From contig NZ_CP020919.1 in NCBI RefSeq assembly GCF_003076475.1, forward strand, positions 1,550,001 to 1,614,000: a stretch of DNA of 64,000 bases. The letters are read 5' to 3'. The position numbers were made by a program, and so were the translations under genes. The stretch is from Flavobacterium kingsejongi. GTDB lineage: Bacteria; Bacteroidota; Bacteroidia; Flavobacteriales; Flavobacteriaceae. The notes beneath the pieces were generated by a model. That model was not told the DNA's origin. It did no database searches and was given only the letters and a program-made list of their open reading frames with translations. Below, piece by piece: positions 24,290 through 32,804 of this stretch. Numbering within the stretch: position 1 is the first letter of the stretch; each line of letters opens with the position of its first letter.

Positions 24290-25675
24290 GAGAGACTGGT
24301 CGAAATTTTGTGTAAACAGTTCTTAGTGTTTAATATTACACCTTTCTCCAAATATGACCAAGAACTGATTCATGATTAATCCCCAGCTTGGTATTGCATT
24401 TATCCAGCTTTTTTCACAATTTTGTATTGCTAAATAGACTGATTTCTTGACGCTTTTTTCATCTGGGAACTGCACTTTTGTTTTGGTATATTTTCTAATT
24501 CCCCTGTTTAAGTTTTCTATTGTATTTGTGGTGTACATTATTTTCCTGATTTCAGCAGGATAGGCCAAAAAAGGCATGAGATTTTCCCAATTCTTTTCCC
24601 AGGAGCAAACGGCATATTTATATTTTGCTTCCCAGTTTTTTTTAAATTCAGCCAGAGCTAAAACGGCTTCTTCCTGATTTATTGCAGTATATACTTCTTT
24701 CATTGCACTGCAAAATGCTTTTCTATCCTTAACTACTACAAACTTAAGGCTATTCCTTATTTGATGAACAATGCAAAGCTGGGATTCTGTATTTGGAAAA
24801 ACACCTCTGATAGCTTTTGTAAATCCGGTAAGGTTATCTGTACAGGCAATGAGAATATCCTTTACTCCACGAGATTTTATGTCAGAGAGTACAGTCATCC
24901 AAAATGAAGCCGACTCTTCTTTATTTAGCCACATTCCTAATACTTCTTTCTTACCATCTGTTTTTAGTCCGATTACAATGTAAATTGCATGGTTTTCATA
25001 TTTCCCATCTGTTCTTACTTTCATATGCACAGCATCCATCCAAACAATCAGATACTGTGGTTCTAAAGCCCTTTTAGTCCATAAATCAACATCAGCCAGT
25101 ATTCTATCAGAGATGGTCGAAATCGTGGACTCACTTACTGATATCCCATAAACTTCTTTAACTTGTTCTACAATATCACTACGGGTCATTCCACGACTGT
25201 ACATTCCTAAAATAGCATCTTCAATCTTTTCACTCATCGATTGGCCTTTTCCGATGACCTGAGGCTCGAATTCACCATTTCTATCCCGGGGAATAGCCAG
25301 GACCATATTGCCCAAAGTCTCTGATTTTATATTCTTTGAGAAAGAACCATTACGGCTATTGCCTGTATTGTATCCGTCAATATTATGCTTCTCATATCCC
25401 AGATGAGCATCCAATTCTCCCTGGAGTAGCTGTTCAATGCCTTGTTTATACAGGTCTTGAAAAAAAGTATGGAAGTCTTCTTTGTTTTTAAATTGCTTTG
25501 CAAAATCTTTGGGTAATTTACCATCTTCGATCATAATCCGCTCTTTTTAAATTATTTAAATGTAGTTCTTTTAAATTCTATACTTAATGATCTGTTGTTT
25601 TTTGGCTAAGCCTTAAAATCTCAAATCAAATTAAAATCAATTTCTACGTTTACACAATCTAACGACTACTCCCTC
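24290..25675 (-). mobile_element. IS256-family insertion sequence with terminal inverted repeats
   Basis: About 1.39 kb. Inverted repeats of about 28 bases flank the transposase: 24290-24317 on the left and 25648-25675 on the right, matching at about 20 positions and ending inward in TTGTGTAAAC, the same block found in IS256 termini. The outermost base is uncertain by about two. No 8-9 bp target duplication was seen in the flanks (TGGTTGGA region against TCTACATC region), so it may be old or rearranged. Confidence 0.8.
24323..25534 (-). CDS. IS256 family transposase
   Basis: A 403-residue DDE transposase, full length for the family. Catalytic residues are visible as D167 (WMDAVHMK), D233 (ACTDNLTGF) and E340 (TNTIENLNR), with the family's CIVHQIRNSLK between them. 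The gene fills the element: its stop is 5 bases inside the left inverted repeat and its start about 110 bases from the right repeat. No frameshift is seen, so the element could be active. Confidence 0.95.
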   Translation of the reverse strand: MIEDGKLPKDFAKQFKNKEDFHTFFQDLYKQGIEQLLQGELDAHLGYEKHNIDGYNTGNSRNGSFSKNIKSETLGNMVLAIPRDRNGEFEPQVIGKGQSMSEKIEDAILGMYSRGMTRSDIVEQVKEVYGISVSESTISTISDRILADVDLWTKRALEPQYLIVWMDAVHMKVRTDGKYENHAIYIVIGLKTDGKKEVLGMWLNKEESASFWMTVLSDIKSRGVKDILIACTDNLTGFTKAIRGVFPNTESQLCIVHQIRNSLKFVVVKDRKAFCSAMKEVYTAINQEEAVLALAEFKKNWEAKYKYAVCSWEKNWENLMPFLAYPAEIRKIMYTTNTIENLNRGIRKYTKTKVQFPDEKSVKKSVYLAIQNCEKSWINAIPSWGLIMNQFLVIFGERCNIKH

Positions 25676-25975
25676 TACATCCACAAGATGAAATAGTTGT
25701 GATAATATATATGATTATCCGATGTTTTTCATATTTTTACTTTTATAAAGTTAAATTTGTAAAACCCCTCTTCGTACAAATTCCCCGATAAAAATCAAAT
25801 TGCGTATAAAGCATTCCGATGCCTAATGGAATGCCTTTGTTTTTTTCAGGCAGATTATTATTATTTGTCACATGACGACTAATACGCTCAATCTATGCTT
25901 TTATAGTCCTGGCAGTAGCAGGCTATACTAAGGCTGTCTTTTGTATAATGAATACCAACATAAAACCAATCGCGG
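25676..25975. other. Intergenic region before the Rhs gene with an orphan hairpin
   Basis: About 300 bases between the IS right end and the Rhs gene, AT-rich. It contains a hairpin (25811-25817 with 25828-25834) followed by a T-rich run 25836-25846, a terminator form with no gene upstream on that strand, so it may be left over from sequence displaced by the IS. No open frame or clear promoter box was recognised. Confidence 0.45.
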
Positions 25976-28900
25976 ATGAAGAAACACTACTTGCTTGTCG
26001 TATTATTTCCACTGCTTGCCTTAGGACAGAGTGCGGATCAGAATTATGTAAAAACGACCACATATAAAAAACCGGTGACACAGGTGTATACTGGTATTCC
26101 TGAACCCGATGAGGCCGATATCCAGATTACTTATTTTGATGGATTGGGCCGCCCGATGCAGCAACGTGCCCACCGGCAGTCCGGCAGTGGCAAGGATTTG
26201 GTCACACCGATTGCGTATGATGCCTTCGGGCGCCAGGTAAAACAATACCTGTCCTATCCCACAGAAAGCGCTTCACTTGCTTATGATGGGAATGCAATAA
26301 CGGCACTGGAAACCTATTACAACACACCTGTTGGAGCGGCGCAACCCTATTTCGAAACGACTACTAATCCTTATAGTGAAACGCTTTATGAAGCTTCTCC
26401 ATTGAATAGGATACTCCGGCAAGCCGCTCCCGGGAATGATTGGGTGATGGGCAGCAATCATGAAATAAAAACAGAGTATCACGCGAATTCCGCTGCAGAT
26501 GCCGTACGCTATTTTAAAGCCTCGGCAACCTGGGACGGCAGCCTGTATAACATCGCGTTAACAGCAGCAGGGACTTCAAATTATGACCCCGGGCAATTGT
26601 ATAAAACGATAACCCGGGATGAAAATGACACCCCAACGGAAGAATTTAAAGACAAGGAAGGCCGTGTAGTACTGAAAAGAGGATATAATAACGCGGTACC
26701 GCATGATACGTATTATGTATTTGATCAATATGGCAATCTTACCTATGTGATGCCACCGATGGCTGATGGAATCATTAGTCCAACTGTTTTAGACGAGGTG
26801 TGCTACCAGTACAAATACGATAGCCGTAACCGTTTGGCAGAGAAAAAACTACCAGCGAAACAATGGGAGTATATTGTTTATGATAAATTGAATCGTGTAG
26901 TAGCCACAGGTCCTGCCTATTCGCCATTTGGTGATGGGACAGTTGGCTGGATGGTCAATTATTACGATGCTTTTAACCGACCGGCTTATAGTGGGTGGTT
27001 TCCGGGAGATGTGACGGGCGTTAGCCGTAATAATCTTCAACAGGGTATATTGGGACAGGTCAATTCAGCAATTCGTGGACCTTATACGATTGATAATATA
27101 ACCGTAGATTATGAAAACCGGAATCTTCCGGCAGGTTTTAAACTGCTTCGGGTAGATTATTATGATGATTATAATTTTCCCAACGCCCCTACCGATTTTA
27201 CCGCCACAGCAACAGCGGCCGTATATTATAACAACAGTACCCTAAAACCCAAAGGGCTGCCTACTGGTAACTGGACCCGTACTATTCAGGCAGCAACTGA
27301 TAGTGCCGGGGCAACTGCCTATATGTTGTATGATCTCAAAGCCCGGGTAGTACAAAGCCATACTACCAATTACCAGGGCGGTTTTACCCGAGTGGAGCAG
27401 CAATATGATTTTGTCGGCAAAGTTTTAAAAAGTAGTACAACACATAACAATCAGGGCACCACAGCTGCAGTTATTACAACTGAAACTTTTGAATATACCA
27501 ACCAAAATCGATTACTACGCCATAAGCATCAGGTGAATGCCCAGGCAGAAGAGGTATTGGCCGAGAATACCTATAATGAAAGAGGAGAGCTGACCCGGAA
27601 AAGAGTAGGAGGCATTACAGGGAATCCTTTACAAAATGTAGATTATGAGTATAATTCCAGAGGATGGCTGACTACTATTAATCCTGCAGAAACAAGGACG
27701 TATGCTCCTTTTGACCTTTTCTTTTTTAAAATCAATTACAATACCGTCGGTAATGTATACGGTGGGGTGGTGCCCTTGTATAACGGCAATATCTCGGAGA
27801 CATTTTGGAGGACCAGATCGGATGGAATCTGGAGAAAATACGGTTATGTGTATGATGGGCTAAATCGTTTTATACAATCCTATTACCAGCGCCCTAATGA
27901 GGCGAATCCCGTTACTAATTCCTATACAGAAGGGGTGGACTACGATAAAAATGGAAACATCTTTATTTTGATTCGTTATGGAGGGCAGGATAGTGCGCCG
28001 CTGCGGACAATAGATGAATTGCATTATACGTATGATCCCAATAGCCCGAACAGATTGATGAAAATAAAGGATAGTACCAATAGCCCTCAGGGTTTTAAAG
28101 ACAGTCCAACCGATACGGACGATTATATGTATGACGCCAATGGCAATATGACTATGGATAATAATAAAGGCATTACGGCAGTTACCTACAATCATCTGAA
28201 CCTTCCCGTGAAAATAGTTTTCGGTAGTGAAAGTCAAAAAATTGAATACCTTTATGATGCGGTGGGTACCAAATTACAAAAGAAGGTCACAGAGGGCGCA
28301 ACCATAGCCACAACGGATTACTCAGATGGATTCCAATATAAGGATGCGGTATTGCAATTTTTCCCAACGGCTGAAGGGTATGTGAATTGTACCACAGGGA
28401 CGTATAATTATGTTTACAATTATACCGATCATTTGGGTAATGTCAGGGTTTCCTATGCTAAAGATCCTGTAGATGGCCTCACTAAAATTATAGACGAAAA
28501 TAATTATTATCCGTTTGGATTAAAACATACCAATTACAATTCGTATGTTCCTATCAACACTTATAATTATAAGTATAATGGTAAAGAATTACAGGAGGAG
28601 TTGGGACTGAATATGTACGATCATGGCGCGAGAAACTACGATCCTGCTATTGGAAGATGGATGAATATGGATCCGCTCGCTGAGGTATCAAGACGTTTTA
28701 GTCCTTATACTTATGCGCTTAATAATCCTTTGCGTTATATTGATCCAGATGGGATGATGGCGATGCCTCCAACAGAATTGGATGCTGAAAACTATGGCTA
28801 TAGTATTTCTGATATTGCAGATGGGGAAACGTGGGTAGATAGTGATGGAAGTTGGGCTTTTAATGCTGAAAGTAAGACTTGGGAAGGGACTAATGGTACC

Positions 28901-29368
28901 GATTTTAATGTTGCTACTGAAGTTCAACAATTGGATGAGGTAAGTGTTACAGGGAAAAGTGGACAGGGACAGGGAGATGGTTTTGGTTGGTTTACTGTAT
29001 GGGGAGATCAGAGAGATGGTGATACAACGGGTTTGAAAGGAACTACATCTGAATCCATTAAATCATCAGACATACCAACTCTTTCTAATGGAAATGCAAA
29101 CGGTAGACCAGGAAACTGGTTGAAATTTTGGGAACAATTATTTGGATTTGCACGAGATATGGATGCTACTGTTAATAGAACAAATGCTATTATTCCAATT
29201 GTTGACGACGCAATTAATGAAAGAAAAGAAAATAACGTTTTTATAGAATATGCAAGTGGAGCCACTTCAAGAACAGTTATACCAGTTACTGAATCACAAG
29301 CTATATCTGATTCTATAGAACAGACAAAACAAGGAGGAAAAGTTATTATAAATAGGCCAAAAAAATAA
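25976..29368 (+). CDS. Rhs-repeat protein with variable C-terminal domain
   Basis: A 1130-residue secreted protein: signal peptide (1-17, ALGQ), DUF6443-like N-region (ITYFDGLGRPMQQRAH), YD/Rhs repeats across about 100-810, then the Rhs core hallmark (DHLGNVRVSYAKD near residue 818, GARNYDPAIGRWMNMDPLAE, and RYIDPDGM ending at 927). The last 200 residues are a distinct, unrecognised tail with a clear fall in GC content, as in polymorphic toxins where the C-terminus is swapped. No catalytic motif was identified in it. It is followed after 5 bases by a lipoprotein gene, the usual place for an immunity gene. Toxin function is inference. Confidence 0.85.
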   Translation: MKKHYLLVVLFPLLALGQSADQNYVKTTTYKKPVTQVYTGIPEPDEADIQITYFDGLGRPMQQRAHRQSGSGKDLVTPIAYDAFGRQVKQYLSYPTESASLAYDGNAITALETYYNTPVGAAQPYFETTTNPYSETLYEASPLNRILRQAAPGNDWVMGSNHEIKTEYHANSAADAVRYFKASATWDGSLYNIALTAAGTSNYDPGQLYKTITRDENDTPTEEFKDKEGRVVLKRGYNNAVPHDTYYVFDQYGNLTYVMPPMADGIISPTVLDEVCYQYKYDSRNRLAEKKLPAKQWEYIVYDKLNRVVATGPAYSPFGDGTVGWMVNYYDAFNRPAYSGWFPGDVTGVSRNNLQQGILGQVNSAIRGPYTIDNITVDYENRNLPAGFKLLRVDYYDDYNFPNAPTDFTATATAAVYYNNSTLKPKGLPTGNWTRTIQAATDSAGATAYMLYDLKARVVQSHTTNYQGGFTRVEQQYDFVGKVLKSSTTHNNQGTTAAVITTETFEYTNQNRLLRHKHQVNAQAEEVLAENTYNERGELTRKRVGGITGNPLQNVDYEYNSRGWLTTINPAETRTYAPFDLFFFKINYNTVGNVYGGVVPLYNGNISETFWRTRSDGIWRKYGYVYDGLNRFIQSYYQRPNEANPVTNSYTEGVDYDKNGNIFILIRYGGQDSAPLRTIDELHYTYDPNSPNRLMKIKDSTNSPQGFKDSPTDTDDYMYDANGNMTMDNNKGITAVTYNHLNLPVKIVFGSESQKIEYLYDAVGTKLQKKVTEGATIATTDYSDGFQYKDAVLQFFPTAEGYVNCTTGTYNYVYNYTDHLGNVRVSYAKDPVDGLTKIIDENNYYPFGLKHTNYNSYVPINTYNYKYNGKELQEELGLNMYDHGARNYDPAIGRWMNMDPLAEVSRRFSPYTYALNNPLRYIDPDGMMAMPPTELDAENYGYSISDIADGETWVDSDGSWAFNAESKTWEGTNGTDFNVATEVQQLDEVSVTGKSGQGQGDGFGWFTVWGDQRDGDTTGLKGTTSESIKSSDIPTLSNGNANGRPGNWLKFWEQLFGFARDMDATVNRTNAIIPIVDDAINERKENNVFIEYASGATSRTVIPVTESQAISDSIEQTKQGGKVIINRPKK

Positions 29369-29373
29369 GATTA

Positions 29374-30258
29374 ATGAAAAATACAATAACTATCATTTTA
29401 CTCTTTATACTTTATTCATGTAATAATACTGATTACAGTGAAAAAGAATACTATCCTTCAAACAATTTAATGAGTCTTAAAGAATATAATAAAAAAGGCG
29501 AATTAGAAAAACATACTATTTATTATGATACTTTAGGAGATTTACCGTATATAATATATTTTAAGAAACTGGACTATGATAGTATAAGCTATTATTATAA
29601 GAATGGGCAAGTATATAAAACAGGAAATCAAGATTATAAAAACAGAAAATTTGGGATATGGGATAGGTATACGCGAGAGGGATATTTAAGTGAAAAAAGA
29701 GAATATTTTATTATAAAAGATGATTACTTGCTAAATAGACAATGGTATTTTAGTAAGAATGGGGATACCTTATGGTATGCAGGGAGATTTAATCGATATG
29801 AACAGAAAGAATTTGCAAACGATACTCTCAATTCTCGAAATTCAAGTATGATTGAGATTAGTTTTTATTCCAAAGATACTTTAAAAATTAATGAACCATT
29901 TGCGGCTTCAATTATTTGTAATAGCCCATTAATGAGAGAAAAAAATTCTCAAATTATAGTGATATTAGGCGAAGAAAAAAACAATTTTGCCAAAAATTTT
30001 TCGAATGAAAAGCGAGTAAAAACAGATACTTTTTATAATTTGAACAGAGATAAACAAAATAGAATTAATTTTCCAAATGCAAATTTTAATTATGTTGTTG
30101 TATTTGGAAGATGGTTTGATACACCTGGAAAAAAAATAATACGAGGTTATATGTTGGAATATTTCACAGATGAACCCATAAACAAAAACGATGTAAGAAG
30201 AGGGGAAAGAAGAGTATATTTTGAAAAAGAAATTTATGTAAAAGGGATAAAAACCTAA
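29374..30258 (+). CDS. YwqK/MORN-like lipoprotein, putative immunity protein
   Basis: A 294-residue lipoprotein (lipobox near residue 16, LYSCNNTD). Residues about 30-150 hold MORN-variant repeats of the YwqK antitoxin type (YYYKNGQVYKTG, WYFSKNGDTLWYAG); the C-terminal part ends in ERRVYFEKEIYVKG. It begins 5 bases after the Rhs stop, suggesting translational coupling. It is AT-rich compared with the genes before the Rhs tail. YwqK-type proteins are antitoxins or immunity proteins in some systems, so a protective role against the Rhs tail is a reasonable but unproven inference. Confidence 0.7.
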   Translation: MKNTITIILLFILYSCNNTDYSEKEYYPSNNLMSLKEYNKKGELEKHTIYYDTLGDLPYIIYFKKLDYDSISYYYKNGQVYKTGNQDYKNRKFGIWDRYTREGYLSEKREYFIIKDDYLLNRQWYFSKNGDTLWYAGRFNRYEQKEFANDTLNSRNSSMIEISFYSKDTLKINEPFAASIICNSPLMREKNSQIIVILGEEKNNFAKNFSNEKRVKTDTFYNLNRDKQNRINFPNANFNYVVVFGRWFDTPGKKIIRGYMLEYFTDEPINKNDVRRGERRVYFEKEIYVKGIKT

Positions 30259-30287
30259 TAATATTTTGTGGGCTAAATGGATTTTAG

Positions 30288-30352
30288 ATACATGCTTATA
30301 AAGCTGGTTCACTGAAAGTAAATGGACAATATTAGACAGGGATTTATGAGAA
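30288..30352 (+). pseudogene. Remnant of a third copy's 3' end
   Basis: This stretch aligns to 31049-31115, inside the next gene's 3' end, with about three quarters of bases identical over some 50 bases and one indel: both contain ATGCTTATAA and then ACAATATTxGACAGGGA. It has no open frame of its own, so it is a fragment left by a duplication or recombination event. Confidence 0.55.
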
Positions 30353-30363
30353 AGACAAATAGT

Positions 30364-31195
30364 ATGAAAACTGGTTTACTAATTAAAATGGTTGTATTGC
30401 TATTTCTTTTTTTTACGTCATGTGAAGACAGTTTATTAAAAGAAGTGAAAACGTATCATCAAAATGGTACTTTAAAAAGTATAGAATATCTGAATAAAAA
30501 AGGAAAAAAGGAAACGGAGAGTAAATACTATAATGAGCATGGTATTTTAAGTTATACAACTACATTTAAAAATGGAAAACCAATAAAAACTTTACATTTT
30601 TATGATGATGGGAAATTACGATACAGTTCTGAAGTAAGGCAAAACGATACAATAAAAGCAATAAGTTATTTTAAAAACGGTAAATTCAAAACTGTGGGAA
30701 ATCTCATTGATACTATAAAAGTCGGTTGGTGGAAGGAATATCGCTACGATGGAACTTTAGTAGCAGCATATGAATACCTTAATAATAATGGGAAACAATA
30801 TCTAAATCAGCTAAAAGTTTATACTAAAAATGGTACCCTAAAGGAAAATGAAAGTTCTTTTTTTTACTCTAAATCTTCCAGACACATTACAAATAGGTAA
30901 AAATGCAGGAAGCATAAAATATTATTCTATCCCAAATGAAAATCCTGAAAGACATTTATATGTGATTATCGACAATGAATATGAAGGTGGAATAATAAAA
31001 AAGGATACTTTTTTTATTGAAAGTAATGAAAAGAATCGATTCGGGATTTATGCTTATAAGCCCGGTTTGTTGAATGTAAAAGGGACAATATTGGACAGGG
31101 AATTATATGAGAAAAAAGTAGGTAAAAATTTTTATGAGTTAGAATTTAAAGACGGATATAAATACTTTGAAAAAGAAGTGTATGTAAAGGATTAG
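30364..31195 (+). pseudogene. YwqK/MORN-like lipoprotein gene broken by a frameshift at T8
   Basis: A paralogue of the preceding lipoprotein gene. From the ATG at 30364 it encodes a signal peptide (FLFFTSCED lipobox) and MORN-like repeats (YHQNGTLKSIEYLNKKG, FKNGKFKTVGN), then runs into an early stop at 30900. The rest continues one frame away to 31195, ending in YKYFEKEVYVKD, like the neighbour's tail. The frames meet at eight consecutive T (30858-30865); loss of one T or gain of two would restore a full-length protein of about 275 residues. It could be a pseudogene or a phase-variable gene. Confidence 0.72.
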
Positions 31196-31234
31196 ATTGG
31201 ATATAATGAAAAATTATCAAATTATGAATGTTAA

Positions 31235-31291
31235 TTTAATGAAAGGAATGGATTAGATCCAATAGAAGTTATTCCAACCTATAAAAAATAA
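31235..31291 (+). pseudogene. Possible orphan Rhs C-terminal tail fragment
   Basis: A short open stretch reads FNERNGLDPIEVIPTYKK then stop. The KK-stop end resembles the end of the Rhs protein (RPKK-stop) and its position between immunity-like genes is where orphan Rhs tails sit. At 18 residues it is too short to be sure. Confidence 0.25.
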
Positions 31292-31302
31292 TTTCCAATA
31301 AT

Positions 31303-32175
31303 ATGATGACTAAAAAAAATATACTATTCCTATCAATGATTTGCTTGTTATTTTCTTGTATTAATCAGGAGAAAATAATTGATTATTATTCCAATGGACA
31401 GATAAAAAATGAATACTACATTGACAAGACACTCAAAGTTGGGAAATACAAAGAATTTTATGAAAATGGTAATCCTAAAACAATCTATGTCTATGAAAAA
31501 GGCATGAAGCAAGACTCATCGATTCATTATTATAATACTCCTAAAAAAGTAGTGAAAACAATAAAATATTGGAAAAATAATACCCCATTTTATCAGAAGG
31601 ACTTTTTTGAGAATGGACGATTAAAGAGAGAAGGAAAACTTTTGAAAGATAATTTTAGGATAGGGAAATGGAATTTATATAGTCCTGAAAATTATAAGTC
31701 AGAAATTATTGAATATTTTGATATCAATAACCAATCTTATAACAATCAAACTTGGAAGTTAAATAGAGAAGGGGATACAATTGCAGGAGGAAATTTTTAT
31801 CGCTTACTACATTTTCGAGATACGGTTATTTATAATCAGCCCAGTAGGACTCATTTTTTACTAAAACAAAGAGTATTGGAAGGGAGCTACTGGTATGTTT
31901 GCCTAAGAAAGGTGAGTCTCTCAAACCTGACTTTTCTAATGAATATGAAATATCGTGGGATACGATTAATAATATATTTCGCGAATTTAAAAATGCACCG
32001 AAGTATGAAAAAGCAAAATACGATGTGATATTTGGTTTAATCTGACAGTAGAGGAATAAACACTTTGAGGGGATATTTGCTGGAACGACAGGATGTGAGA
32101 CATTCTGATACATTAGATTTTATTACCAGGAAAATTTATTTTGATATCCCTTACTATGTAAAAGAAAAGAGGTAA
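31303..32175 (+). pseudogene. YwqK/MORN-like lipoprotein gene with at least two frameshifts
   Basis: The first 200 residues (from 31303) form another family member: a lipobox (LLFSCINQE) and MORN-like repeats (YYSNGQIKNEYYID, FYENGNPKTIYVYEKG, FFENGRLKREGK). After SYWYV near 31897 the natural sequence continues in another frame (CLPKKGESLKPDFSNEY), then after a stop near 32041 in a third (NTLRGYLLERQDVRH, ending KIYFDIPYYVKEKR at 32175). The concatenated product matches the tail pattern of the first family member. It is decayed rather than functional, unless the amino-terminal portion suffices. Confidence 0.75.
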
Positions 32176-32234
32176 TCAATAAATGATCTAAAAACAATAA
32201 ATAAATTTTTAACTTAAAGTAATAATCAATATTC

Positions 32235-32657
32235 TTGAAAAAACAATTAATTGTAGTAACGATGAGTCTATTTCTACTATTTATCCTTTTTTGGGTATTT
32301 GGAAATTTCATTCTAAAAGGTGACTCCGTAATTAAATACTCAAAATTAAACAAACAAAAAATAATACAAAAAGGAGAATGGATAAGTAGTGAAGATACAT
32401 TGTCTGGTATTAGCATAAGAGGAAATAAAATAGCTTTCTTCAAAAATATGGAGTTTACATCTGATGATATTTATGAGTATCTAATAATAGATTCTATATA
32501 CAAGCATAAAAAAGATCAAAAGAAAGTAGGAGAATTTTTAATGATGAAAGATTTCTCAGATACAATTTACTATCAAATTATTAGAAAAAATGATAGCAAT
32601 TTTGTTTTAAAAAACAATAGAAATAAACAAGAAACTTTTAATCTTAAAATGAAATAG
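32235..32657 (+). CDS. Small membrane-anchored hypothetical protein
   Basis: A 140-residue protein with one N-terminal hydrophobic helix (about 7-27) and a polar, lysine-rich remainder. The start used is TTG at 32235 (MKKQLIVV), the only position giving a typical N-terminus; an internal ATG at 32262 is the alternative. I do not recognise a family. Its AT-rich composition and position suggest it belongs to the Rhs-associated array, perhaps as an immunity gene for a displaced tail. The frame is intact. Confidence 0.5.
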   Translation: MKKQLIVVTMSLFLLFILFWVFGNFILKGDSVIKYSKLNKQKIIQKGEWISSEDTLSGISIRGNKIAFFKNMEFTSDDIYEYLIIDSIYKHKKDQKKVGEFLMMKDFSDTIYYQIIRKNDSNFVLKNNRNKQETFNLKMK

Positions 32658-32743
32658 AGACACTGAGATTAGCCGATTGTAACCAAATTCCATGTGGTGC
32701 AGTATTAGTTGATACAATTGAGACTTACAGTCCAAAAAAATAA
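32648..32743 (+). pseudogene. Possible second orphan Rhs tail fragment
   Basis: An open stretch of about 30 residues ends IETYSPKK-stop and overlaps the 3' end of the preceding gene in another frame. As with 31235-31291, the KK-stop ending and position are suggestive only. Confidence 0.22.
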
Positions 32744-32804
32744 ATAGTACACTACACCTATGAGATTCTAACTTTTGGAAGTGGTTGTTTTTCTATGTCA
32801 TAAG

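Noticed and set aside
23926..24351. Minus-strand open frames through the repeat array
   Set aside because: The 21-base unit has no stops in several frames, so long open frames on both strands are expected without coding.
30322..30363. Start of the second YwqK-like gene at 30322
   Set aside because: These bases belong to the remnant of an older copy's 3' end; the signal peptide begins at the ATG at 30364.
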